A stretch of 64,000 nucleotides of DNA, from assembly GCF_050946405.1 (NCBI RefSeq), contig NZ_JBMNUS010000005.1, forward strand, positions 62,001 through 126,000. The letters run 5' to 3'. How positions within the stretch are numbered: position 1 is the first letter of the stretch; each line of letters starts with the position of its first letter. Source of the stretch: Pseudochelatococcus sp050946405 (GTDB taxonomy: Bacteria > Pseudomonadota > Alphaproteobacteria > Rhizobiales > Beijerinckiaceae). Positions 1 through 8,511 of this stretch are shown here, one piece after another. The position numbers and the translations under genes are program-made. Under the pieces are notes generated by a model. It searched no databases, had not been told where the DNA came from, and worked only from the letters and a program-made list of their open reading frames with translations.

Positions 1-1
1 G

Positions 2-748
2 CGGACGTGGCAGATCCTGGTCAAGGGGCTGCCCGAGGTGCAGGCCGCGCCGCAGGCGCTGGCGGCGGCCGAAATGGTGCTGGTGCGGCTCGCCTACGCC
101 GCCGATCTGCCCTCGCCCGAGGAGGCGTTGCGCCTGCTGCGCGAGAACGGCGCGGGCGAGCGCCCGTCCGGCGCGCCCGCCGGCGGCGGCTCGCCGTCTT
201 CGGGCGGCGGGGCGCGGCTGGCGCTTGCGGCCGGGGGAGGGATGTCCGATCCGATCGGCGCGCGCGCGGTCGCGCAACCCGTTGCGCGGGCGGAAATCCG
301 GCGGGAGGAAATCCAGCTCGCCCGCTTCGAGGACGTGGTGGCGCTCGCCGGCGAGCGTCGCGACATCGGGCTCAAGGCGGCGCTGGAGCGCGATGTGCGG
401 CTGGTGCGATACGAGCAGGGCGTGATCGAACTCGCGCTCGTGCCGGGCGCGAATCCGGCCGTGGTCGCCGATCTCGGCAACCGGCTGCTGGACTGGACCG
501 GGCGGCGCTGGGTCGTGGCGCTGTCGTCGGCGGAAGGCGCGCCCACCATCGCGGAAATGAAGCGCGCCCGCGAACAGGAGCGGCAGGAGGATGCGCGCGC
601 GCATCCGCTGGTGCAGGCCGTGATGGCGCGATTTCCGGGCGCCATCATCGTCGACGTGCGCGATGCCGCGCCGGACGATGCCGCGGCTGACGGCGACGCC
701 GATTCCGCTCTCGCAACGGAGGCGCATCCGCCCTATATCGATGACTGA
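2..748 (+). CDS. dnaX: DNA polymerase III subunit gamma/tau, C-terminal part (5' truncated by window edge)
   Basis: The open frame runs in from the window edge and ends at a TGA. It begins with RTWQILVKGLPEVQ, typical of the gamma/tau lid region after the AAA+ domain. A Pro/Gly/Ala/Ser-rich linker follows, then an alphaproteobacterial tau C-terminal domain ending near ARFPGAIIVDVR. Gamma/tau is the clamp-loader ATPase of the replisome; the ATPase domain lies outside the window. The next genes, ybaB and recR, give the classical dnaX-ybaB-recR order, which supports the call. About 248 residues are visible. Confidence 0.93.
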   Translation, partial: RTWQILVKGLPEVQAAPQALAAAEMVLVRLAYAADLPSPEEALRLLRENGAGERPSGAPAGGGSPSSGGGARLALAAGGGMSDPIGARAVAQPVARAEIRREEIQLARFEDVVALAGERRDIGLKAALERDVRLVRYEQGVIELALVPGANPAVVADLGNRLLDWTGRRWVVALSSAEGAPTIAEMKRAREQERQEDARAHPLVQAVMARFPGAIIVDVRDAAPDDAAADGDADSALATEAHPPYIDD

Positions 749-792
749 CCCCTCATCTACGCAGAGCGTCGAAAACACCGGGAGCGGAATAC

Positions 793-1113
793 ATGCGTGA
801 CATCATGGGATTGATGAAGCAGGCGCAGGGCCTGCAACAGAAGATGGCCGACGTGCAGGCCGAGTTCGACGCGATCGAGGTCGAGGGCACCGCCGGCGGC
901 GGGTCGGTCAAGGTCGTCGCCAACGTCAAGGGGCTGGTGAAGTCGGTGGCCATCGATCCCGCGATTCTCAATCCCGACGACAGGGAGATCGTCGAGGATC
1001 TGGTCGCCGCCGCCGTCAACGACGCGCGCGCCAAGGGCGAGCGGGTGGTGCAGGACCGCATGGCCGATCTGACGAAGGGCCTGCCGATCCCGCCCGGTCT
1101 GAAGCTTTTCTGA
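793..1113 (+). CDS. ybaB: YbaB/EbfC family nucleoid-associated protein
   Basis: A 106-residue protein, the normal length for the family. It starts MRDIMGLMKQAQGLQQKM and carries the YbaB core with VEGTAGGGSVKVVANVKG and a C-terminal IPPGLKLF. Family members are dimeric, tweezer-shaped DNA-binding proteins associated with the nucleoid and often encoded beside recR. It lies 44 bases after dnaX and 43 before recR on the same strand, so co-transcription is likely. A GGAGCG-type ribosome site precedes the ATG. Confidence 0.95.
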   Translation: MRDIMGLMKQAQGLQQKMADVQAEFDAIEVEGTAGGGSVKVVANVKGLVKSVAIDPAILNPDDREIVEDLVAAAVNDARAKGERVVQDRMADLTKGLPIPPGLKLF

Positions 1114-1156
1114 GGCACGCCGTTCCGTCGACCCGAATCGCTGAAGGGTGTCACCG

Positions 1157-1759
1157 ATGGCCTTGCCCGCCGGTCCCGAGATCGAGCGGCTGATCAAGTT
1201 GCTGGCGCGCCTGCCGGGGCTTGGGCCGCGTTCCGCGCGCCGCGCCGCGCTGCAACTGGTCAAGCGGCGCGAATCGCTGCTCGCGCCGCTGGCGGAGGCC
1301 ATGCAGCAGGTCAGCGAGCGGGTGAGGGTGTGCTCGACCTGCGGCAACGTGGATACGTCCGATCCCTGCGCCATCTGCCGCGATGAGACGCGCGACGCCT
1401 CGGTGCTGGTGGTGGTCGCGGACGTGTCGGATCTTTGGGCGCTGGAGCGCTCGGGCGCGATCCGCGCGCGCTATCACGTGCTGGGCGGCGTGATCTCGGC
1501 GCTCGACGGCGTGCGCCCGGACGATCTCAATCTCGCCACGCTCCACGCGCGGGCGTCCGATTCCGCCGTGCGGGAGGTCATTCTGGCGCTGAACGCGACC
1601 GTCGACGGCCAGACGACCGCGCATTACATCACCTCGGTCCTCGCCGGCCTTCCTGTGCGCATCACCCGCCTCGCGCATGGCGTGCCGATCGGCGGGGAGC
1701 TCGACTATCTCGACGACGGCACGCTTGCCGCCGCCATCCGGCAGCGCGGGACGTTCTGA
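1157..1759 (+). CDS. recR: Recombination mediator protein RecR
   Basis: A 200-residue protein. The N-terminal helix-hairpin-helix (RLPGLGPRSARRAALQL) is followed by a zinc finger with CSTCG and a second CAIC pair, then a Toprim domain beginning SVLVVVADVSDLWALE. RecR works with RecO/RecF to load RecA at gaps. The ATG at 1157 was chosen over the GTG at 1148 because AAGGG at 1143-1147 is spaced correctly only for the former. The stop codon lies inside a 23-base tandem duplication (1755-1800). Confidence 0.96.
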   Translation: MALPAGPEIERLIKLLARLPGLGPRSARRAALQLVKRRESLLAPLAEAMQQVSERVRVCSTCGNVDTSDPCAICRDETRDASVLVVVADVSDLWALERSGAIRARYHVLGGVISALDGVRPDDLNLATLHARASDSAVREVILALNATVDGQTTAHYITSVLAGLPVRITRLAHGVPIGGELDYLDDGTLAAAIRQRGTF

Positions 1760-1800
1760 CGCGCCCTCAGGGCTTCCTCTGACACGCCCTCAGGGCTTCC
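1755..1800. repeat. 23-bp tandem duplication spanning the recR stop and the end of the thioesterase gene
   Basis: Copy 1 is 1755-1777 and copy 2 is 1778-1800; they differ at one base (G at 1761, A at 1784). Each copy contains the palindrome GCCCTCAGGGC. Copy 1 carries the recR stop and copy 2 the stop of the convergent thioesterase gene. It reads as a recent slippage duplication in the convergent gene junction. Confidence 0.85.
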
Positions 1801-2230
1801 GCGGCGGTATCGAGTAGGTGCCGGTCGCCTGCGCCACGACGGGTCCGCCGTCTCCCGCCGTCATGGCGATATCGAACACCATCAGGCTCTTGCCGAGCTT
1901 GAGGATGCGGCAATGCCCGTCGATGGGGCCGGCTTCGGCCCTGCGCATGAAATTGATGTTGAGATTGGTCGTCACCGACAGCGCGTCCGGCCCCGCATGC
2001 GTCAGGACGCAGACATAGCCGCCGATGTCGGCCAGCGTGAACAGCGACGGGCCGGAGACGGTGTTGCCCGGCCGCAAGTGTCGGTCGCCCGCATTGAGCC
2101 GCACCGTGCAGCCGCCCGGAAAGACGTCGGTGGCGAGATAATCCGAAGAATCGTTGTTGAGCTGCGGAAATGCCCGGCCAAGGAAAATGTTGACATCCTC
2201 GGCCGTCATCTTCGGCGTGAGCGCATGCAT
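1790..2230 (-). CDS. PaaI-type hotdog-fold thioesterase
   Basis: A 146-residue protein. It shows the hotdog thioesterase pattern: a long central segment with PGNTVSGPSLFTLADIGGYV (the hotdog helix with its Asp), then TTNLNINFMRRAE, GHCRILKLGKSLMVFDIAM and VAQATGTYSIP. Such proteins hydrolyse acyl-CoA or acyl-carrier thioesters; the substrate cannot be told. It is convergent with recR. The leader contains GGGAGGAC upstream of the ATG and an exact 12-base tandem repeat (2251-2274). Confidence 0.85.
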   Translation of the reverse strand: MHALTPKMTAEDVNIFLGRAFPQLNNDSSDYLATDVFPGGCTVRLNAGDRHLRPGNTVSGPSLFTLADIGGYVCVLTHAGPDALSVTTNLNINFMRRAEAGPIDGHCRILKLGKSLMVFDIAMTAGDGGPVVAQATGTYSIPPRKP

Positions 2231-2250
2231 CGTTCTTCCGTCCTCCCTTT

Positions 2251-2274
2251 TTTATATTCTTGTTTATATTCTTG
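2251..2274. repeat. Exact 12-bp tandem direct repeat (two copies of TTTATATTCTTG)
   Basis: Two abutting identical copies at 2251-2262 and 2263-2274. They are AT-rich in a GC-rich setting and lie 21-44 bases upstream of the thioesterase start, in its probable promoter or leader. Confidence 0.85.
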
Positions 2275-2338
2275 CAGGCGTTGAAAGGCGCGACCGCGCG
2301 AGCGGGAGCGGCCTGCACGGTCGCCCCCGCTCCGGCGG

Positions 2339-3865
2339 TCATTCGCCGTCGTGCCAGAACGGCGGCGTTTCCACAAACGTTTCGTAGGTCTTGATGGCGC
2401 GGGCGAGGAGTTCGCTCTCGTGGGCGGCGTGCTCGTCGCGCAGTTCCCGCTCGGCCTCGGACACGGTGTCGCGCTCGCGGCCCATGGCGATGTCGTTGAG
2501 TTCGCCGAGCAGGTCCTGCAACTTCGACATGGCGGATACCGCCGCCTTGTAGCGCTTGCGCGTTTCCGGCTCGTGGAAGAGCCCGGCGAAGAACTCGCTG
2601 GCGTAGCGCAGCTTCTTGAGCGCGATGCGCACCTCGTGCCGCTCGGGCGGGGTGAGGGCGGCGAGATCGGCCGCCGCGGCGATGATCTTCCGGCGGCGTC
2701 GGTCGAGCTGGCGGGCGGCGAATCGTTCGATGGGCTGGTTGCGGCGCTTGCGCGCCTGCTTGCCGGTGTCGCGGGTCCACGGTCCCGCCTCAGCCCAGGC
2801 GAGCGTGGCGATCACGGCGCGGGTGAAGCGGCGCGAGGCGATGGTGCGCTGGGCGCCGTCATAGGCGTGCTCGCGCTTTTCATCGTAGCTTGCGAGCAGT
2901 TCCGCGAATGCGGCGTCGTCTCCGTGTTCCGCCTTCGCGGGGGTGAGCACGTTCTCGATATACACGTCGAGGTCGCGCGCAGCGCCGAGCCGATTCGCCA
3001 TCCAGCGCAGTTCGCCGCTGATGAAGATGCGCCGGTCGTCGTCCACGACCTTGCGGAACACGGAAATGGCCGCCCTGAGCCGCCGCAGCGACACGCGCGC
3101 CTGATGAACCGCGCCGGACGCGCGCGCGCGCCGCAAGACCTCCTCGTTGGCGAGAAGCTGCTTCAGGCAGGAGCGGGCGATGATGCGGAACGCATCCCCT
3201 GTCGGCGTGCCGGGCGCGATATCGAGCGGCGGGGCCTTGGTCACGGCGGGCTCGCGCCCCGTGACGAGGTCGTAGCCGCGGTCGGATTTCGTCAGGCTGC
3301 CGGGCCGCACGGAGACGATGGCGGCGATCTCCTGCGCCAGCGCATAGAGGCTGGCGGCGTCGCCGCGCTTGAGTTCGAGCTCGACCTCGGCGAAGCGGCG
3401 CGCGCGCCGCCCCACGGAGACCCGGCCGTGATCCAGCGCCACCTCGATCAGCGCTTCGTGATAGTCCAGCAGCACCACTTCCCGGTCGACGTTGACGATG
3501 AACATGGGCCGGATGGCGGCGCGGCGTTTTTCGTCGGCGATCAGCGGCGCCAGCGCGGTGCCTTCCGCGCGGCCGAAATCCGGCACGGTGCCCGTGACCG
3601 GATATTCCCATTCGTCGCGTTCCATGACGAGACGGCCCCGATCGCGCGCGTTCTTGATCGTCTGGATCGGCTGTTCGCCGTCGGTGCGGATGCGCAGCGA
3701 CACGCCCGCATGGCGCAGATCGTGCTCCGGCGTGTCGAAATAGACCGACCGCAGGCGCTTGCGCGCGCCCCGCCCCGCCTGCAACCGCAGGAACGCCGGA
3801 TGGGTGGAGAGCCGCAGCAATGCCGCCGGGTTCAGCGCCAGCTTGAGTTCAATTTCCTCGGGCAT
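2339..3865 (-). CDS. CYTH and CHAD domain-containing protein
   Basis: About 508 residues with two domains. The N-terminal CYTH (triphosphate tunnel) domain opens with the diagnostic EIELKL and continues with basic and acidic tunnel strands (RLRSVYFDTPEHDLR, SLRIRTDG). The C-terminal CHAD domain starts near HQARVSLRRLRAAISVFRKV, with conserved His and Arg/Lys helices (HEVRIALKKLRYASEFF). CYTH domains hydrolyse or bind triphosphates; CHAD domains bind polyphosphate. The fusion is common in proteobacteria and is probably linked to inorganic polyphosphate. ATGs exist at 3874 and 3865; AAGGGG spacing favours 3865. Confidence 0.92.
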   Translation of the reverse strand: MPEEIELKLALNPAALLRLSTHPAFLRLQAGRGARKRLRSVYFDTPEHDLRHAGVSLRIRTDGEQPIQTIKNARDRGRLVMERDEWEYPVTGTVPDFGRAEGTALAPLIADEKRRAAIRPMFIVNVDREVVLLDYHEALIEVALDHGRVSVGRRARRFAEVELELKRGDAASLYALAQEIAAIVSVRPGSLTKSDRGYDLVTGREPAVTKAPPLDIAPGTPTGDAFRIIARSCLKQLLANEEVLRRARASGAVHQARVSLRRLRAAISVFRKVVDDDRRIFISGELRWMANRLGAARDLDVYIENVLTPAKAEHGDDAAFAELLASYDEKREHAYDGAQRTIASRRFTRAVIATLAWAEAGPWTRDTGKQARKRRNQPIERFAARQLDRRRRKIIAAAADLAALTPPERHEVRIALKKLRYASEFFAGLFHEPETRKRYKAAVSAMSKLQDLLGELNDIAMGRERDTVSEAERELRDEHAAHESELLARAIKTYETFVETPPFWHDGE

Positions 3866-4361
3866 CGTTCTCATGTCCCCTTGCGTCGGTTGCCGGCTTC
3901 ATCGCGTCTCCGGCTCCATTCTGTTGCCGGCCCCCCGCCGGGTCAACTGCCCGATAGAGCGCCCCGTCTGGACGATCCCGCGCGAACATGAGTCGAATAC
4001 AACGGTTCGAACGTTCTGCGCGGCGATCATCCTGAGCAATTACCACGACAGTTTGGTGATCGCACCGCCGAGTGCGATTGTGGCGAAAATGGCGCTTGAC
4101 AAGCGACACAATTGACGCGAATAGTCTGATCATGGCAGAGGCATTAGATGTGACGGCAATATGACATCTGGTTGGTCGTTGTGACTTCTCTTGCGCCTTT
4201 TGGCATTTCTGTGTGTGAGACAGGTATGGATGGCGGTGTTTTCAAGTACAGGGCTTGCCGGGCGGCGTCTCGGAAATGCGGTGCTTGTCGCTGACAACGG
4301 CAGAAAACGGGCGGGATACGGTTCAGGGAACATCCACCACGGCATCATTCGGGGGTGTACT
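3866..4361. other. Intergenic region with candidate promoter and small inverted repeats
   Basis: No supported gene. It holds a 7-bp inverted repeat (ATCGCAC 4059-4065, GTGCGAT 4072-4078). A TTGACA at 4096-4101 lies inside the short palindrome CGCTTGACAAGCG and is followed 18 bases later by AATAGT (4120-4125), a weak candidate promoter reading right. The composition is less GC-rich than the flanks. Confidence 0.4.
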
Positions 4362-4592
4362 GTGACTGCTGAATGCAGCGTTGATGACGATATAAATGTC
4401 ATACCGGACGACAGGGTAGCGGCGCTTTCGCCGGATGCGTTGCGCGCCATCGCCGATGCCGCGATCGATATCGCGGATGCGCGAGGCACGAGCCGCTCGA
4501 CGATCGGCTGGAACCGACAACGTGCGCTGGCGGAGCGGGTTCTCTCCCGCATCTATCTGGCCGGGCGGGATGATGCGCTGCGCTCTTCGTGA
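4362..4592 (+). CDS. Hypothetical small protein (76 aa)
   Basis: A GTG start at 4362 is preceded by a GGGGG tract and gives an acidic, mostly helical protein: DDRVAALSPDALRAIADAAI, then a basic C-terminal half ending ALRSS. No family was recognised. The frame stays open upstream to 4191, but that part is low in coding character. It lies just upstream of mucR on the same strand. It could be a real small gene or chance coding. Confidence 0.35.
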   Translation: MTAECSVDDDINVIPDDRVAALSPDALRAIADAAIDIADARGTSRSTIGWNRQRALAERVLSRIYLAGRDDALRSS

Positions 4593-4697
4593 ACATGGGC
4601 GCGTTTGTGATCGATGCGTGAGAAGCCGTGCGGTCGCGCGGCCCTTTTCGCGGGGAGGGGCGGCCGGGTGACGGCGGTGCCTTTCGGTAAATTCTGA

Positions 4698-4712
4698 AAC
4701 TGAAGTTCAGTT
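4698..4712. promoter_or_regulatory. 15-bp palindrome upstream of mucR, candidate operator
   Basis: AACTGAAGTTCAGTT is a perfect palindrome about its central G and lies 50-64 bases before the mucR ATG. The position suits an operator near the promoter. The binding protein is unknown; MucR autoregulation is one possibility. Confidence 0.45.
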
Positions 4713-4761
4713 CCGATGTCGTCGAGAGGATCGACGCGCATCTTCTAACGGAGTGTTTAAC

Positions 4762-5163
4762 ATGATTGGGGTGGAACGTGTCGATCCGAGCATAGCGGAG
4801 ATTACCCGCTCGGTCGTCAAGTCCTATGTTTCATTCAACAAGTTGTCTGCCGACGATCTGATCGACGTCGTGCAGGCCGTTCATACGACGCTGGACAGGC
4901 TGAGCCAAGGCAGCCCGGAACCGGAACCCCGGCCCGAACCTGCGGTGCCCGTCGAAGCGTCCATCACCGACGATTATCTTATCTGCCTCGAAGACGGAAA
5001 GAAATACAAATCGTTGAAGCGCCATCTGGCGGCGCACTACAAGATGACACCCCAGCAATATCGTGACAAGTGGGGCCTTCCGGCCAACTATCCGATGGTC
5101 GCCCCGAACTACTCCGCGACCCGGGCCATGCTTGCTCGCCGCGCCAGCGGCGTGGCGGATTGA
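4762..5163 (+). CDS. mucR: MucR/Ros family transcriptional regulator (zinc finger)
   Basis: 133 residues from the ATG at 4762, with ACGGAG at 4748-4753 as ribosome site; a GTG at 4753 is an alternative. An N-terminal helical oligomerisation region is followed by a Ros-type finger: C75, D78 in place of the second Cys, then LKRHLAAH (H88, H92) and TPQQYRDKWGLP. The C-x2-D variant is known in rhizobial MucR/Ros homologues. In Hyphomicrobiales MucR acts as an H-NS-like silencer and regulator of exopolysaccharide, motility and virulence genes, binding AT-rich DNA. A strong terminator follows at 5196-5234. Confidence 0.94.
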   Translation: MIGVERVDPSIAEITRSVVKSYVSFNKLSADDLIDVVQAVHTTLDRLSQGSPEPEPRPEPAVPVEASITDDYLICLEDGKKYKSLKRHLAAHYKMTPQQYRDKWGLPANYPMVAPNYSATRAMLARRASGVAD

Positions 5164-5195
5164 TCCAGCCTGCCGCCGTGCCGTGACGGAAGAAA

Positions 5196-5234
5196 AAAGC
5201 CCATTCCCGATGTTCGCGATCGGGAATGGGCTTT
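5196..5234 (+). terminator. Rho-independent terminator of mucR
   Basis: A perfect 16-bp stem (5196-5211 with 5219-5234, core GCCCATTCCCGAT) with a 7-base loop. It is preceded by A-rich and ends in T-rich sequence, so it may act in both directions between mucR and the convergent rpmF. Confidence 0.85.
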
Positions 5235-5509
5235 CTCAATTTCGAATGCCGCCCAATTTCGAACGCCGCCGGAGCGGCATGCGGAAAAGCGCGGCGCGTC
5301 TGAAGGATCTGGAGGGTTTTCCGATTTCATGAAACCGGAAACGCTCCCGGAGGCGAGAAACACTCTTAGGGGCGGAAAATACCCTTGGGCGAAGGCAACC
5401 GCCCCGTCCCCGATGTCCCGACCGTATCGGAGCGGCTCCGCCGACGTCCGACAGGGCCGGGGAGAAAGCCCGGCCAGCCGATGATGTCAGCGGGAGACGC
5501 GCCGTCGAA
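5235..5509. other. Intergenic spacer between mucR terminator and rpmF
   Basis: No gene recognised. It contains a 7-bp hairpin, GGCCGGG (5455-5461) and CCCGGCC (5469-5475), on the rpmF 3' side, without a clear T tract. It is at best a weak terminator for rpmF. Confidence 0.4.
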
Positions 5510-5695
5510 TCACGCCTCGACGCGCGGCTTCAGGATCTGGCGACCGCGATAGATGCCGGTCTTCAGGTCGACGTGGTGCGGGCGACGCAGCTCGCCCGAG
5601 TCCTTGTCCTCGACGTAGGTCGGGTTAGCCAGCGCATCGGCGGAACGGCGGTGGCCGCGCTTTGCCGGCGAGGTTTTTCTTTTTGGAACGGCCAT
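5510..5695 (-). CDS. rpmF: 50S ribosomal protein L32
   Basis: A 61-residue basic protein beginning MAVPKRKTSPAKRGHRRSAD, followed by a C-terminal half with RRPHHVDLKTGIYRGRQ. This is the alphaproteobacterial L32 pattern, which lacks the four zinc-binding cysteines found in some other L32 proteins. It is a structural protein of the large ribosomal subunit. In this order it usually stands beside mtgA, as here. Confidence 0.97.
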   Translation of the reverse strand: MAVPKRKTSPAKRGHRRSADALANPTYVEDKDSGELRRPHHVDLKTGIYRGRQILKPRVEA

Positions 5696-5825
5696 AACTC
5701 AACTCCGATCAATGGCGGCAGTCCGGCGCATCCGAACGCAGCCCATGCAATCCAGATTTCAATGGGATGGGGGCTTTTACAAGATTTTACCATGCTTGGC
5801 CAGCGTTTTTTTGCCGGCCGGCGGC

Positions 5826-6524
5826 TTACAGGCACCCCGTATACTCGTTGGGCATGCGGATGACGATGGCGTTGGCGGCGCGGGCGTGGAAGCGGGCGGG
5901 TTTGGCGGGGTTGCGCTGGAGCGGGTTGGGCAGGGCGGCGGCCAGCAGGGCGGCCTCGCGCCGGGTGAGGCTTCCCGCGCTCTTGCCGAAGTAGCGCCGC
6001 GCCGCCGCTTCGGCGCCGAAGAGCCCGTCTCCCCATTCGGCGATGTTGAGATAATTTTCCATCATCCGCCGTTTCGACCAGATCATGTCGGCGAAGAGGG
6101 AGAGCGGCACCTCCAGCCCCTTGCGCACGTAGGAGCGCCCCGGCCACAGCACCAGATTCTTGACGGTCTGCATGGGAATGGTGGATGCGCCGCGCGCCGG
6201 GCCGTCCTCGCCCATCTCGTCGATGACCTGCCGCAGCGCGCTCCAGTCCACGCCGCCGTGCCGGCAGAAGCGCGAATCCTCGGAGGCGATGACCGCGCGC
6301 GGCAGTTCCGGCGATATGTCGGACAGGGCCACCCATTGTCGTTCCACCGGTTGCAGCGTCAGCCAGCGCCCCAGCATCAGCGTGGAAACGGGCGGGACGA
6401 AGCCGTACAGCAGCAGCAACGCCAGCGGCGCCGCGGCGATCGCCAACAGCACGAAAACGATCCGGCGCAGCATTCGCCGCAGGTTCCCCGTTTCCGGGCG
6501 CGCTTTCCGCCGCTGTATGGCCAT
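5826..6524 (-). CDS. mtgA: Monofunctional biosynthetic peptidoglycan transglycosylase
   Basis: About 232 residues from the ATG at 6524; a TTG at 6539 is less likely. A single N-terminal membrane anchor (IVFVLLAIAAAPLALLLLYG) precedes a GT51 domain. The domain shows ASEDSRFCRHGGVDW with the catalytic Glu, RGASTIPMQTVKNL and GRSYVRKGLEVPLS, then AALLAAALPNP near the end. It polymerises lipid II glycan strands at the inner membrane without a transpeptidase domain. GGGGAG precedes the ATG. It is transcribed away from ispA, with a 285-base divergent spacer. Confidence 0.95.
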   Translation of the reverse strand: MAIQRRKARPETGNLRRMLRRIVFVLLAIAAAPLALLLLYGFVPPVSTLMLGRWLTLQPVERQWVALSDISPELPRAVIASEDSRFCRHGGVDWSALRQVIDEMGEDGPARGASTIPMQTVKNLVLWPGRSYVRKGLEVPLSLFADMIWSKRRMMENYLNIAEWGDGLFGAEAAARRYFGKSAGSLTRREAALLAAALPNPLQRNPAKPARFHARAANAIVIRMPNEYTGCL

Positions 6525-6809
6525 GCGTCTCCCCAACAATCAATTCCCGGACAGGTTTGCAGGCCGCTGCGCCGTTCCGAATACCGCCGTCCTCGGAAAG
6601 TGGACAGGGACGGCTGAAGCTGAGACAAGGGAACATGAAGCGGCTTCCGGCCCGATGGAATCATCCGGTCTGGAGAAGCCGCTCCGGCGGATAGCACGAG
6701 ATCTTCGCCGGCCCGGACGGCGACGGTTTCGGGCGACGGCGGCCCGTCGCTGGTGGGCCGATGATACCGCGAGCGGGTTAATATTGTGAAGAGATGTGGA
6801 GATCGGGCG

Positions 6810-7769
6810 ATGGAACATGAAGCGACGCGGGTGACGGGCACCGATCTCGACCCTGAAACGGTTTTCCAGCGCCGCCTGGCGGCGGTTGCGCAGTCCGTCG
6901 AGGACAGGATAGCCGCCCTGCTGGACGATGCGCCGCGTCGGGGCGAGATCGCGCGGCCCGCGCGCCTGCTCGCCGCGATGCGGCACGCCATGCTGGGCGG
7001 CGGCAAGCGCCTGCGGCCGTTTCTGGTGATCGAGACGGCGGCGCTTTTCGGCGTGCCCTTCGCGCATGCGCTCAACGGCGCGTGCGCGCTCGAACTGGTG
7101 CACGGTTATTCGCTGGTGCACGACGATCTGCCGTGCATGGACGACGACGATTTGCGGCGCGGCCGCCCCACGGTGCACAAGGCGTTCGACGAGGCGACGG
7201 CCGTCCTTGCCGGCGATGCGCTGCTGACGCTCGCCTTCGATGTCGCGGCCGACGAGAGCAGCCATGCGGACCCCGCCGTGCGCGCCGCTTTCGTACAGGG
7301 GCTGGCGCGCGCGGCCGGTCTCGGCGGCATGGTCGGCGGCCAGATGATCGACCTGACCGCGGAAGGACGCTATGGCGACGTGCTGATCGACGAGGCGCGC
7401 GTGCGGCGCTTGCAGGCCATGAAGACCGGGGCGCTGCTCGCCTTCGCCGTGGAAGCCGGGGCGTTGCTGGGACGCGCGCCGCTCGGCGACCGGCAGGCGC
7501 TCGGCGCCTACGGCCGGGCGGTGGGAGCGGCCTTCCAGGTTGCCGACGATATTCTCGACCGCGAATCGGATGCCGCGACGCTGGGCAAACGCACGGACAA
7601 GGACGCGGAGAAGGGCAAGGCCACGCTCGTCGGCGTGCTCGGGCTGGAACGCGCCCGGCAGGAGCGCGACACGCTGGTGGAGACGGCGATCGCCGCGCTG
7701 GCTTCCTTCGGGGCGCGGGGCGATATCCTGCGTGCGGCGGCCCGCTTCACGGCCTCGCGCACGTCATGA
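6810..7769 (+). CDS. ispA: Polyprenyl synthetase (farnesyl/geranylgeranyl diphosphate synthase)
   Basis: 319 residues from the ATG at 6810; an in-frame GTG at 6786 is possible. Both Asp-rich motifs are present: DDLPCMDDDDLRRGRPT (FARM) and DDILD (SARM), with GGGKRLRP near the N-terminus for pyrophosphate binding. The enzyme condenses IPP with allylic diphosphates in isoprenoid synthesis. The length and FARM spacing suit a bacterial FPP synthase, but product chain length is not certain from sequence. It is convergent with trmB, 10 bases apart. ispG, another isoprenoid gene, is at 33 kb. Confidence 0.92.
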   Translation: MEHEATRVTGTDLDPETVFQRRLAAVAQSVEDRIAALLDDAPRRGEIARPARLLAAMRHAMLGGGKRLRPFLVIETAALFGVPFAHALNGACALELVHGYSLVHDDLPCMDDDDLRRGRPTVHKAFDEATAVLAGDALLTLAFDVAADESSHADPAVRAAFVQGLARAAGLGGMVGGQMIDLTAEGRYGDVLIDEARVRRLQAMKTGALLAFAVEAGALLGRAPLGDRQALGAYGRAVGAAFQVADDILDRESDAATLGKRTDKDAEKGKATLVGVLGLERARQERDTLVETAIAALASFGARGDILRAAARFTASRTS

Positions 7770-7779
7770 CGGGCCGGCG

Positions 7780-8502
7780 TTACCGGCGCATGGCGGTGAT
7801 ATAGGTGGGGGCGCGGCCTTCCCGCAGCGCCTTTTGCTCGTAGCGCGTGCTCAACCAGCCGGCCCATGGCGTGCGCCAGTCGTCGGCGCGTTCCGCCTGC
7901 CATGCGAAATCCGGCGAGCGGTCGAGGCGGGCGAGCGTCCATGCGGCGTAATCGTCGATGTCGGTCGCGAAACGCAGCAGGCCGCCCGGCCGGATCACGC
8001 GGCCGAGCAGGGCCAGCGTTTCGTCCGAGACGATGCGCCGCTTGCGATGCCGGCGTTTCGGCCACGGGTCGGGGTAGAGGATGAACGCCTGCCCGATGCT
8101 GGCCGCCGGCAGGCGGGCCAGCAGGGGGATCGCATCGGCGTCGTGCAGGCGAACGTTGTCGAGTGCCGCGTCGGCGACGCGCCCCAGCAGTTTCGCCATG
8201 CCGTTGACGAACGGTTCGCAGCCGACGATGCCCACATCCCGATGCGCCGCGGCCTGCGCGACGAGATGCTCGCCGCCGCCGAAGCCGATCTCGATCCACA
8301 CGTCGCCAACCGGGCGCCCGAAGAGGTCGCCGGGCGCGAGCGGCCCGGCTTCGGGAACGCGCAGCCGGGGCAGCATCCGGGCCAGCAGGTCGGCCTGTCC
8401 GTCGCGCAGGCGCTTGCCCTTGCGTCGCCCGAAGAAGGCGCCGCGCGTCTCGCTCGCGCCGCCGCGATCCGCCGTCGCCGGCGGCACGTCATCGTCCGTC
8501 AT
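7780..8502 (-). CDS. trmB: tRNA (guanine(46)-N(7))-methyltransferase
   Basis: 240 residues. The family signature is clear: WIEIGFGGGEHLV (SAM-binding GxGxG-like loop), GCEPFVNGMAKLL, and FILYPDPWPKRRHRKRRIV, the conserved DPWPKxRHxKRR tract, followed by GGLLRFATDIDDYA. It makes m7G46 in the tRNA variable loop. It begins 9 bases after metK on the same strand, a frequent pairing in this order, so the two are probably co-transcribed. Confidence 0.96.
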   Translation of the reverse strand: MTDDDVPPATADRGGASETRGAFFGRRKGKRLRDGQADLLARMLPRLRVPEAGPLAPGDLFGRPVGDVWIEIGFGGGEHLVAQAAAHRDVGIVGCEPFVNGMAKLLGRVADAALDNVRLHDADAIPLLARLPAASIGQAFILYPDPWPKRRHRKRRIVSDETLALLGRVIRPGGLLRFATDIDDYAAWTLARLDRSPDFAWQAERADDWRTPWAGWLSTRYEQKALREGRAPTYITAMRR

Positions 8503-8511
8503 CGCCCGCCG

